A DNA stretch of 13,864 nt from Betaproteobacteria bacterium (GTDB lineage Bacteria; Pseudomonadota; Gammaproteobacteria; Burkholderiales; SG8-39), in the NCBI GenBank assembly GCA_005884335.1, contig VBCJ01000255.1, positions 1 to 13,864 of the forward strand, written 5' to 3'. Below, piece by piece: positions 1 through 6,692 of this stretch. The notes beneath the pieces are model-generated. The model ran no database searches and was not told the origin of the DNA. It saw only the letters and a list, made by a program, of their open reading frames with translations. A program made the translations under genes and the position numbers. How positions within the stretch are numbered: the first letter of the stretch is position 1; each line of letters begins with the position of its first letter.

Positions 1-584
1 TCGAGTCCTACCTGAATCTGGCGGTGGCGCTGGCCGAAGAGACCAGTCTTGCGCTCGCCAATCTGAAAGCCCGCGACAGCCTGCACGAACAATCGGTCCG
101 GGATTCGCTCACGGGCTTGTACAACCGCCGTTTTCTGGAGGAATTCCTTCTACGCGAACTGGCGCGCGCGGACCGCAAGAAACACCCCCTCTCCATCATC
201 ACGATGGACATCGATCACTTCAAGCGCATCAATGACACGCTGGGCCATGGCGCGGGCGACATAGTCCTGCGGCGCGTGGGTCTTCTGTTGCAGGGATTTG
301 TGCGCCAGAGCGATATCGCGTGCCGCGTCGGCGGAGAAGAATTCTCGGTGCTCCTGCCGGAGGCATCCATGCAAATCGCGACTCAGCGCGCGGAGAACAT
401 ACGCAGGGCGGTGCAGGAGCTGAAGCTGAAATACGAGGAGCACACTCTCGCCGCCATCACCATTTCGCTGGGGGTCGCGGCTTTTCCGGACCATGGCACG
501 ACTCCGGCCGCGCTCCTGCACGCTGCGGACCAGGCTCTGTACGACGCCAAGTATCGGGGCCGCGACAGGGTGGAGTCGGCCTGA
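1..584 (+). CDS. Diguanylate cyclase, GGDEF domain (C-terminal part, cut by window edge)
   Basis: The reading frame is open from base 3, so the gene begins upstream of the window; the GTG at 24 is probably not the start. The first ~25 residues form a helix (AEETSLALANLKARDSL) of the kind that links a GAF sensor domain to a GGDEF domain, but the sensor itself is not visible. The GGDEF domain begins at RDSLTGLYNRRF and carries MDIDHFKRINDTLGH (metal/GTP binding). The active-site motif is GGEEF at 330-344. An RxxD inhibitory site (RQSD, 303-314) lies exactly five residues before it, as in enzymes that show c-di-GMP product inhibition. It should therefore be a catalytically active cytoplasmic enzyme making c-di-GMP from two GTP. 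It ends with the usual ALYDAKYRGRDRV. A non-coding gap separates it from the next gene, so it is probably a separate transcription unit. Confidence 0.93.
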   Translation, partial: ESYLNLAVALAEETSLALANLKARDSLHEQSVRDSLTGLYNRRFLEEFLLRELARADRKKHPLSIITMDIDHFKRINDTLGHGAGDIVLRRVGLLLQGFVRQSDIACRVGGEEFSVLLPEASMQIATQRAENIRRAVQELKLKYEEHTLAAITISLGVAAFPDHGTTPAALLHAADQALYDAKYRGRDRVESA

Positions 585-633
585 TCGGCGGTCATCCGCG
601 CCTGCAGATGCAAGACGCGCCGACCCTCTCCCC

Positions 634-661
634 TTAGACTTCCCCCAATCTCGGTTATAAT
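634..661 (+). promoter_or_regulatory. Sigma70-type promoter
   Basis: A perfect -10 hexamer TATAAT (656-661) is preceded by TTAGAC (634-639, 4 of 6 matches to TTGACA) with a 16-base spacer. Initiation is expected near 668. A tRNA-like 5' end begins at 675, the spacing usual for a tRNA promoter. It may also drive the lipoprotein/transporter genes through a leader of about 250 bases; no stronger promoter was seen closer to 918. Confidence 0.6.
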
Positions 662-674
662 CGCCGCTCCACAC

Positions 675-700
675 GCGCCTGTAGCTCGGCTGGGCGAGGG
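675..700 (+). pseudogene. Possible truncated tRNA 5' end (acceptor strand and D-arm only)
   Basis: GCGCCTGTAGCTCGGCTGG closely resembles the beginning of a bacterial tRNA: a 7-base acceptor strand GCGCCTG, then TA, then a D-arm beginning GCTC with the GGCTGG loop and GAG on the return side. From memory it is most like tRNA-Arg(CCG). After about base 700 the resemblance ends. No anticodon arm, no GGTTCGAATCC-type T-arm and no matching 3' acceptor strand (CAGGCGC) follow. It sits at the right distance behind a good promoter. Either this is the remnant of a broken tRNA gene or a chance likeness of about 25 bases. Confidence 0.3.
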
Positions 701-917
701 GGGGAGATGCCGCGGACACACTCATCATGCGTCCGCGCCGCCGAGCACCAGACCACGGGTAGGTGGGGTTATCGCGAACGTTCTATGGACATTCGCGCCG
801 CCACGGCTTGTGCCGAACCCGGATCCACAATTTGGAAATCAAAGCGAGCAGCGAATCGCGAGAACGAGGACTGGCCGCAGTCGCGTAAACTCGCTGACGA
901 TCAACTGGAGAAAGTTC

Positions 918-1361
918 ATGACCGCAAGAGCGCTGGTTGTCCTAATCGCCCCCCTGCTGGTGGTGTCCGGCTGTGCCGCCACGATTCATGGCACGGTACA
1001 GCTGGTTGACAGCCGTCAGCAGCCGATCCCGAACGAGAGCCCGAAGGGGGCAGTGGTCAACATGATCAATACGACCGCCGCGGTCGATCAGGCTTCGAGC
1101 TCCGCGACGGTGGACGAGAAGGGCGAATTTGAGTCTCCCAAGGGCAGTATCAAGCCCGGTCTCTACAAGGTGGAGGCGAGCCGCATCGGCTACGAGACGC
1201 AGACCGAGACGGTCGAGATCGGATCCTTCTTCGGCAAGAAGGTCGAGTTCAAATTGCCGAAGATCCAGGAGACCAAGCGGAAGTCGATCAAAGGTTCCGC
1301 CACCGACGAGGACAAGATCATCAATCCCGGCGAGGTCAATATCCAGCCGCCCGCGATGTGA
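918..1361 (+). CDS. Small lipoprotein with a carboxypeptidase-regulatory-like domain
   Basis: A protein of 147 residues. I chose the ATG at 918 because GGAG (907-910) lies 7 bases upstream and translation from it gives a proper lipoprotein signal peptide: charged start, hydrophobic stretch ALVVLIAPLLVV and lipobox VSGC with Cys19. The frame stays open upstream to 810, but that part looks non-coding. The mature part reads as one beta-sandwich domain of the carboxypeptidase-regulatory/PEGA type: GTVQLVDSRQQPIPNE, then DEKGEFES, then KPGLYKVEASRIGYE, a 'grow with G-x-Y, then x-x-GY' pattern also seen in the larger lipoprotein that follows. The C-terminal tail (from about 115) is Lys/Ser-rich and probably disordered. 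It is likely anchored to the outer membrane. Precise function is unknown; position suggests it partners the next gene product. Confidence 0.85.
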   Translation: MTARALVVLIAPLLVVSGCAATIHGTVQLVDSRQQPIPNESPKGAVVNMINTTAAVDQASSSATVDEKGEFESPKGSIKPGLYKVEASRIGYETQTETVEIGSFFGKKVEFKLPKIQETKRKSIKGSATDEDKIINPGEVNIQPPAM

Positions 1362-1415
1362 GCGGACGCATCCGTCGTGCCCCTTAGACCCGGCGCCATT
1401 ACCGAGGGACTCTTC

Positions 1416-3980
1416 ATGGCCACAACTCACCTGCGTTTTCTTCCCATCCTGCTCATCGCCCTGCTCGGCGCCTGCGGCCAGCGCCTCGACATCGAGGTCA
1501 AGGCGCGTATCGACGGCCAGCCCGCGGCACAGGCGAAGGTCACCGTAGATCGCGAGGAGCTTGGCGTCACCGACGCCCAAGGCGTGTTCAAGCAGCAGCT
1601 GCGCAAGAAGGCCGGCAGCGAAGTCGAGGTGACGGTGATCAAGGAGGCGCCCGGCTATCGCATCGATCCCTGGAAAGCGACCTTCCTCGTGAAGCTGCCG
1701 AAGGGGGATCAGATCGACACGTATCGCGTCGAGGCCGATCTCAAGGCGATGCGTTACGTCACCCTGCGCGTGAGCGAAAAGGGTACGCCCCTGCCCGAGG
1801 CCAAGGTGACGGTCGGCGGGAAAGAGGAAGGCGTCACCGATGCCAAGGGCGAATTCGTGTACTCCTATCGGACGCAGCCGGTAAACGGGGCCGAGCTCAG
1901 CGTCGCCAAGACCGGTTACAGCCCCTACCGCGCGACGCGTCAGCTCGAGCCAGGCCAGGTCGTCGAAGTCGCGCTCAACCGCCAGACTGTGGTGGCAATC
2001 AAGGCGCTGACCGACGAGTACGGCCGCACGAGCGGGGTGGCGGGCTTGAGCGTGAGCATAGACGGCAAGGCCGTCGGCAAGACCGACGCGCAGGGCGGCT
2101 ACACGTACGACTACCAGGGCGAGCCGGGCAAGAAGGCCGTGATCGCGCTCGCAGCGCCCGGCTATGTTCCCGCGGTGTGGAAAGCCACCGTCCGGCTTGA
2201 AGGTCAAGTCAACCTCCAGCGCTACTTCTACCCGACTACGCCCAAGCCCATCCGTATCGGACTCTACCGCGTCGTCGGCAACACGCCGGGCGTGGATCTG
2301 AAGGAGGTCGCAACCCAAGCCGAGGAGGCGCTGGCGACACAGCTGTTCAAGTTCCCGGCGTTCCGGGAGGTGCCGGCCGAGAGGCTGCAGGCCGAGGTCA
2401 ATCAGCGCAAGCTCAGTATCGAGCGCATCACGACCAAGGGCTGGCAGGACACTCCCCTGCGCGCGACCGTGGACATGATCGCGCTCGGGAGCGTCGCAAA
2501 GGACGATGGCGGCTACTTGGTCGAGGTCAAATTCCATACCGCGAACGGCAAAATCATCTTCTCGGAGATCGCGCGCGCCCGCAGCGTCGGCGGGATCAAC
2601 GGCGCGGTGCGCGACATTGCGAACAACGTTATCGAGCGCTTCCCGCTCGAGGGCACGGTGGTCGGTCAGGAGGATGATCGCTATCGCATCAACATCGGCA
2701 AGAACTGGCGCATCGGCCGCGGCACCGAGTTCACCCTGACCACGGCGACGTTCGGTGAGGGCGGCAAGGTGGCGGGATACCGCGAGACCGGCAGGATCGA
2801 GGTCAAACGCGGCGAAGACACGAGCTCGCTTGCCGAGGTGGCAACACTCAAGCAGGGCGAGAAGGTGCAGATCGGCGATCGCGTGGTGCGACGCACCGGG
2901 CGCGAAGGCGACGAGGGCGATCGACGCACCTACTTCCTGCTCACCGCGAAGGGCGGCGTCGGCACGGACGTCAACCCCCTTGCGGGCACCAGCGTCTACT
3001 TGAACGGCGAGTGGTCCGGTGCGACGGGTACGAACGGTCAGGCGGAGGTCCCGCTGCGGCTCGGCCGCAACTATACGCTCACGCTGTACCGCCACGGCTA
3101 CCAGCAGCTCACCGACAAGATCAAAGTCGACAAGAGCGGCGAAGCGCGCGAGTTTCTGCTCGCGGCCAACAACGTCCTGTTCAAGGTCGACTCCACGCCA
3201 TCGTCGGCGACCGTCTACATCGACGACGAGCAGGTTGGCAAGACACCGATCACCGGCGGCAAGCTGATCACGCTCGGCTTTCACAGCGTGCGCCTGACCT
3301 ACGGCGAGGACTACCGCGACTTCTTCGAGGTCATGGAGTTCACCAAGAAGGAGGAAGACCGCACCGGTGAGCGCAGCATCGTTCTGCAAAAGGATTTCCT
3401 CAAGATGGGCGAGAGAGCGCGCCAGAAAGGCGACATCGAGGGCGCCATCAAGGCCTATGCCTCCACCGGGCGCAACCACCCGGACTACGCCGAGGCGCAC
3501 CGGCGCCTGGGCGACATCTACCTCGACGACCAGGAGGACTACGACCGCGCGATCGCCGAGTTCGAGGCCGTGTTGGCCCTGCCGGAGAACCAGCAGCTCA
3601 TCTACAAGCAGTTCGCGGTCACCTTTACCAACCTCGGCCATGCCTATTGCGAGAAGGGCAGCCGCTTGGTGGACAGCGATCGCGCCACCGCGCCCACGTA
3701 CTTCGCCAAGGCGATCAAGGTGCTGCAGACCGCCAAGCAGAACACGCGCTTCTTCCCGAGCGCGGAGTACGACGAGGCCGTGCACGACACCTACTACTAC
3801 ACGGCGCTGTCATACCACAAGCTGTATCTGATCACGAAGCAACCGGCGGTGATGAATAGCGCGAGCCTCGCGTGGCGAGAGTATTTCGACTTCTTCCCGA
3901 AAAAGCTCGAGGGCAATCCGGCTTTCGTGCAGGCTCGCGAGGGGGCGAGACGGTACCGCGATCAGATCCAGGAACAGTAA
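1416..3980 (+). CDS. Large modular lipoprotein: regulatory-like repeats, CsgG/TolB-N-like, PEGA and TPR domains
   Basis: A protein of 854 residues. The ATG at 1416 follows GAGGGA (1404-1409) and gives a signal peptide with lipobox LGAC (Cys20); the open frame extends 13 codons further up without such signals. Three carboxypeptidase-regulatory-like repeats occupy about 24-108, 113-188 and 190-270, each with a G-x-TDAxG turn (GVTDAQG, GVTDAKG, GKTDAQG) followed by a PGY/TGY strand. Residues about 277-410 look like the alpha/beta domain of CsgG/TolB-N/FlgT proteins (RIGLYRVVG, then VDMIALGSV, then FPLEGTVV). They are followed by a beta-rich stretch (411-495), a fourth regulatory-like repeat (508-583, TGTNG) and a PEGA domain (585-656, VDSTPSSATVYIDDEQVGKTP). 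TPR-like helices run from 657 to the end. It is probably a periplasm-facing outer-membrane lipoprotein acting as an assembly scaffold. Domain calls are by eye, and the function is inferred. Confidence 0.88.
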   Translation: MATTHLRFLPILLIALLGACGQRLDIEVKARIDGQPAAQAKVTVDREELGVTDAQGVFKQQLRKKAGSEVEVTVIKEAPGYRIDPWKATFLVKLPKGDQIDTYRVEADLKAMRYVTLRVSEKGTPLPEAKVTVGGKEEGVTDAKGEFVYSYRTQPVNGAELSVAKTGYSPYRATRQLEPGQVVEVALNRQTVVAIKALTDEYGRTSGVAGLSVSIDGKAVGKTDAQGGYTYDYQGEPGKKAVIALAAPGYVPAVWKATVRLEGQVNLQRYFYPTTPKPIRIGLYRVVGNTPGVDLKEVATQAEEALATQLFKFPAFREVPAERLQAEVNQRKLSIERITTKGWQDTPLRATVDMIALGSVAKDDGGYLVEVKFHTANGKIIFSEIARARSVGGINGAVRDIANNVIERFPLEGTVVGQEDDRYRINIGKNWRIGRGTEFTLTTATFGEGGKVAGYRETGRIEVKRGEDTSSLAEVATLKQGEKVQIGDRVVRRTGREGDEGDRRTYFLLTAKGGVGTDVNPLAGTSVYLNGEWSGATGTNGQAEVPLRLGRNYTLTLYRHGYQQLTDKIKVDKSGEAREFLLAANNVLFKVDSTPSSATVYIDDEQVGKTPITGGKLITLGFHSVRLTYGEDYRDFFEVMEFTKKEEDRTGERSIVLQKDFLKMGERARQKGDIEGAIKAYASTGRNHPDYAEAHRRLGDIYLDDQEDYDRAIAEFEAVLALPENQQLIYKQFAVTFTNLGHAYCEKGSRLVDSDRATAPTYFAKAIKVLQTAKQNTRFFPSAEYDEAVHDTYYYTALSYHKLYLITKQPAVMNSASLAWREYFDFFPKKLEGNPAFVQAREGARRYRDQIQEQ

Positions 3981-3998
3981 TCGCGCCGACCGAACGCG

Positions 3999-5150
3999 AT
4001 GCACCTCCGGCGCCCTGTGATGACCCTGCTCGTCGCGGTCGCGTTGCCCGTCGGCGCCGGCGAAGAGCCGGTGGCCCCGAGCGCGGGAGAGCCCGCCGGG
4101 ATCGAACCGGAGTTCGTGCGGCCGCTCGTTCCCATCGCCCGCGGGCGCAACGACTCGAACCCGGTGTGGTCGCCCTCGGGCGACATGGTCGCGTTCGAGC
4201 GCTCGCGCGGCGACAACAAGGAAATCGCGATCGTGCGCGCGAACGGCGACATCGTGCAGATCATTCACCAGCAGGCTTCGGTCGTGCCGGGCCAGAGCCC
4301 GTTTTTTTTCCCGGAGGTCGTGGAGCAGACGAGCTATAACTCCGGCATCAGCTGGTCGCCGAACGGCAAGAGGTTCGTGTTCATGAGCAATGGCGGCGAG
4401 GGTAACTACGACCTGTACCTGCGCGAGCCCGACGGCCGCATCACACGCATTACGACTCACAGGGAGAAGGACGGACACGCGCACTGGTCGCCGGCACGCG
4501 ACCAGATCGCGTTTATCTCCGGCCGCAGTGGAAAGGGCGATGTGTATCTGCTCGATCTCGCCACGAAGGCCACGACTCGACTGACGCACGGCGAGTGGCC
4601 CTATCTCTATCCGCAGTGGTCGCCGGATGGCAAGCGCCTCGCGGTCATCCAAGGCATCAACGAGAACCACGACGTTTACGTACTCGAGCCGGGGCACATT
4701 CCGCCCGCGCCGCCGATGCCGCTCAGCACCTGGCGTTACGACGATCTGCGCCCGGTGTGGTCGCCGGACGGCAAGCGCGTCGCGTTCTACACCAATTACA
4801 ACCCCGCCGACGATCCCAAGACCTGGGCCATCGTAGTCGTTGCCGCGGACGGTTCCGACCCGACCGAGGGCGAGGGGCTGGCGGCGCGGGTGGTGGCGAC
4901 CGACGTGGTCCCGGACGTCGAGCGCGGGCCGGCGTGGATGCCGGATAACCGCCGGATCGTGTACGTGCGCAACGAAAGACAGGCGTACAACCCGATCTAC
5001 ATCGCCGATGTCGACGGCCGCACGAGCACGCTCGTGCGCACGGGGACCAAGATGAACCACGACGTCACTTGCTCGCCGAGCGGCGTGATCGCGTTTCGCG
5101 CCCAGGTCGACCAGTGGGACCAGGTGTACCTCGCGAAGCTCAAGGACTGA
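3999..5150 (+). CDS. Periplasmic TolB-like PD40 beta-propeller protein
   Basis: A protein of 383 residues starting 18 bases after the large lipoprotein gene. A short hydrophobic signal segment (TLLVAVALPVGAG) points to export; the ATG at 4020 is an alternative start that keeps it. No lipobox cysteine is present. Seven PD40/WD40-like strands are visible at about residues 57, 118, 163, 206, 253, 312 and 358 (VWSPSGD, SWSPNGK, HWSPARD, QWSPDGK, VWSPDGK, AWMPDNR, CSPSG), each followed by a hydrophobic strand and a loop such as DVYLLD or DLYLRE. This fits a six- or seven-bladed propeller like the C-terminal half of TolB, without TolB's N-terminal domain. A TolB-N/CsgG-like domain is instead found in the preceding lipoprotein. 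The likely role is protein-protein contact in the periplasm. It is not the real tolB, since pal, tolA and ybgF are absent here. Confidence 0.87.
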   Translation: MHLRRPVMTLLVAVALPVGAGEEPVAPSAGEPAGIEPEFVRPLVPIARGRNDSNPVWSPSGDMVAFERSRGDNKEIAIVRANGDIVQIIHQQASVVPGQSPFFFPEVVEQTSYNSGISWSPNGKRFVFMSNGGEGNYDLYLREPDGRITRITTHREKDGHAHWSPARDQIAFISGRSGKGDVYLLDLATKATTRLTHGEWPYLYPQWSPDGKRLAVIQGINENHDVYVLEPGHIPPAPPMPLSTWRYDDLRPVWSPDGKRVAFYTNYNPADDPKTWAIVVVAADGSDPTEGEGLAARVVATDVVPDVERGPAWMPDNRRIVYVRNERQAYNPIYIADVDGRTSTLVRTGTKMNHDVTCSPSGVIAFRAQVDQWDQVYLAKLKD

Positions 5151-5154
5151 CGCC

Positions 5155-6681
5155 GTGACGCGCCGTTTTGCCTGTATTCGCCTGCCGCTCGCCCCGCTGT
5201 TCACGCCTTTGTTCGTGGGGGCGCTCGCGGTGGCGCTGAGCGTGAGCGCGCCCGTATGCGGCGCCGACGACCCGGTGGGTGCGGCGATGAAGCTCTACGA
5301 GAAGCGCCGCTACGAGCAGGCGGCGCGCCTGCTCGAAGACGCGCTCGCTCGACCCGACGCCGAGCGCCGGGCACAGGCGCAACTCGTGCTCGGCATGATT
5401 TACCTGCGCAATGCCGATCTGCACGAGGCGCTCGCCCGCACCGCGGCTACGGCCGAGCTGGATTATCTCGACAAACTGCTCAAGACCCGCACCGAGGACC
5501 GCAGCCGCTACGCGCGGCTGTACCTCGCCGAGGCGCTGCTCGCGCGCGGAGACGCGGCCGCGGCGGCGCGCCATTTCGAGCAGGTCCGCGCCGACCCGGG
5601 TATCGAGAGCCGCTACCAGGCGATCGCGAGCGTCGGCCTCGGGAGCGTGTTGTGGGCGCAGCGCGACGCGGAACGGGCGCGCGGCCTGTGGGCCCGCGCA
5701 GGCGGAGCGGCGGAGATCACGCTGGCGCGCGCAGCGGCCCAGGGCCGCGCCCAGCTCGTCGACGCAAAATCGTTGCAGCGCCTGGCGGATGACGCAAGCC
5801 GCGCACGCGAGTTGTCGCCGCGCACGCGACGCTATCTCATCGAGATTTATACTGCGACCGGCGCGCCGGACAAGGCGCTCGCCGTGGCGCGCGCAGCCGA
5901 CTTGGGAATGGCTTCTTATGTCGAGAGGTTCAAAGTCCTCAAGGGGACGCCCAAGAGCATCAACCTCTACGATCTCGCGCTGCTCACGGATCTGACGCGG
6001 CTTTATCGCGAGCTCGCGCGGCGTCAGCTCGAGCAGGCCGCCGCCGACGCGCGCATGAAACCGAGCGCGGAATACTATCTTGCCGAGGTATTGAGCGGTC
6101 TGGGCGCGAGCGATGAGGCGCTGACGTACGTGCAAGCCTTCCTCGCCCGGCCGCAGACTCCGGCTCAATACCGCGAGCGCGCACTGGCGCGCCAGGCGCT
6201 GATCGCGCACCGCCAGGGCCGGCGCGCCGAAGCGGAGAGCACCTGGAGCGCGATGGCGGAGCAGGGCAGCGACCCGGAGGTATTGGCCGACATCGTGCTC
6301 GGCTGCGCCGACGCCCAGACCCAGTGCGGCAAGGTGCTTGCGCGCGTCGGCCAGGTGACCGAGGCGGGCGACGGAAGACGCTACCAGCGGCTCAACTTTG
6401 CGCTCGGCAGCTACTACCTTCGGAAGAAGGACTACGCGCGCGCCATCTCCTACATGGAGGCCGGGCGCGACAAGAGCAACAAGAACAAGATCGAAGCCAA
6501 TGACCCGGAAATGCTCGCCGGTCTGGCCGAGGCCTACTATCGGACAAAGAAATTCTCCGAAGGTCTCGAGATCTTTTTCGAGATGAGCAAGGAGTTTCCC
6601 GTGGTGCGCCAGATTCAGGAGGCGATGCAGGGCGTCTACTCCATGGAGCAGCGCAGCGCCGGCGACGTGAAGATACTTTGA
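5155..6681 (+). CDS. Exported TPR-repeat protein
   Basis: A protein of 508 residues with GTG start at 5155, four bases after the propeller gene's stop, which suggests translational coupling. A signal peptide is clear: basic MTRRFACIRL, hydrophobic stretch to about 34, and a probable cut near VCGA-DDP. The rest is alpha-helical repeats of the TPR/Sel1 type, e.g. AMKLYEKRRYEQAARLLEDA (45-64), AQLVLGMIYLRNADLHEALA (75-94), RLYLAEALLARGDAAAAARHF (121-141), AEYYLAEVLSGLGASDEALTY (305-325) and NFALGSYYLRKKDYARAISY (414-433). A less repetitive segment lies at about 240-300. No enzymatic motif is seen. It is probably a periplasmic scaffold acting with the lipoproteins and propeller protein encoded just upstream. 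The gene ends 11 bases before the ABC binding-protein start, so it may be co-transcribed with the importer. Confidence 0.87.
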   Translation: MTRRFACIRLPLAPLFTPLFVGALAVALSVSAPVCGADDPVGAAMKLYEKRRYEQAARLLEDALARPDAERRAQAQLVLGMIYLRNADLHEALARTAATAELDYLDKLLKTRTEDRSRYARLYLAEALLARGDAAAAARHFEQVRADPGIESRYQAIASVGLGSVLWAQRDAERARGLWARAGGAAEITLARAAAQGRAQLVDAKSLQRLADDASRARELSPRTRRYLIEIYTATGAPDKALAVARAADLGMASYVERFKVLKGTPKSINLYDLALLTDLTRLYRELARRQLEQAAADARMKPSAEYYLAEVLSGLGASDEALTYVQAFLARPQTPAQYRERALARQALIAHRQGRRAEAESTWSAMAEQGSDPEVLADIVLGCADAQTQCGKVLARVGQVTEAGDGRRYQRLNFALGSYYLRKKDYARAISYMEAGRDKSNKNKIEANDPEMLAGLAEAYYRTKKFSEGLEIFFEMSKEFPVVRQIQEAMQGVYSMEQRSAGDVKIL

Positions 6682-6692
6682 GGAGTCGCGGG

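Larger units (their letters stand above)
585..917. other. Non-coding region with two hairpins, possible structured leader or small RNA
   Basis: I see no convincing gene here; the short open frames lack a ribosome binding site and protein-like composition. Besides the promoter and tRNA-like piece, it holds two stem-loops. CGCGGAC (711-717) pairs perfectly with GTCCGCG (731-737) around a 13-base loop. CGCGAACGT (773-781) pairs with ACATTCGCG (789-797), with one C-A mismatch and a 7-base loop. Neither is followed by a T-run, so they do not look like terminators. The region may be a long 5' leader of the downstream genes or a small RNA. I do not recognise a known riboswitch or RNA family. Confidence 0.4.

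Noticed and set aside
588..599. GCGG-TCAT-CCGC stem just after the diguanylate cyclase stop
   Set aside because: Only 4 bp without a T-run; common by chance in GC-rich DNA.
942..3785. 947-residue open reading frame on the minus strand
   Set aside because: It lies antisense to two well-supported lipoprotein genes, has the low-complexity Ala/Arg/Leu/Asp/Val composition of GC-rich shadow frames, and shows no recognisable motif.
3810..5204. 464-residue minus-strand open frame
   Set aside because: Antisense shadow of the PD40 propeller gene; rich in RRP, HDR and VRR strings with no domain pattern.
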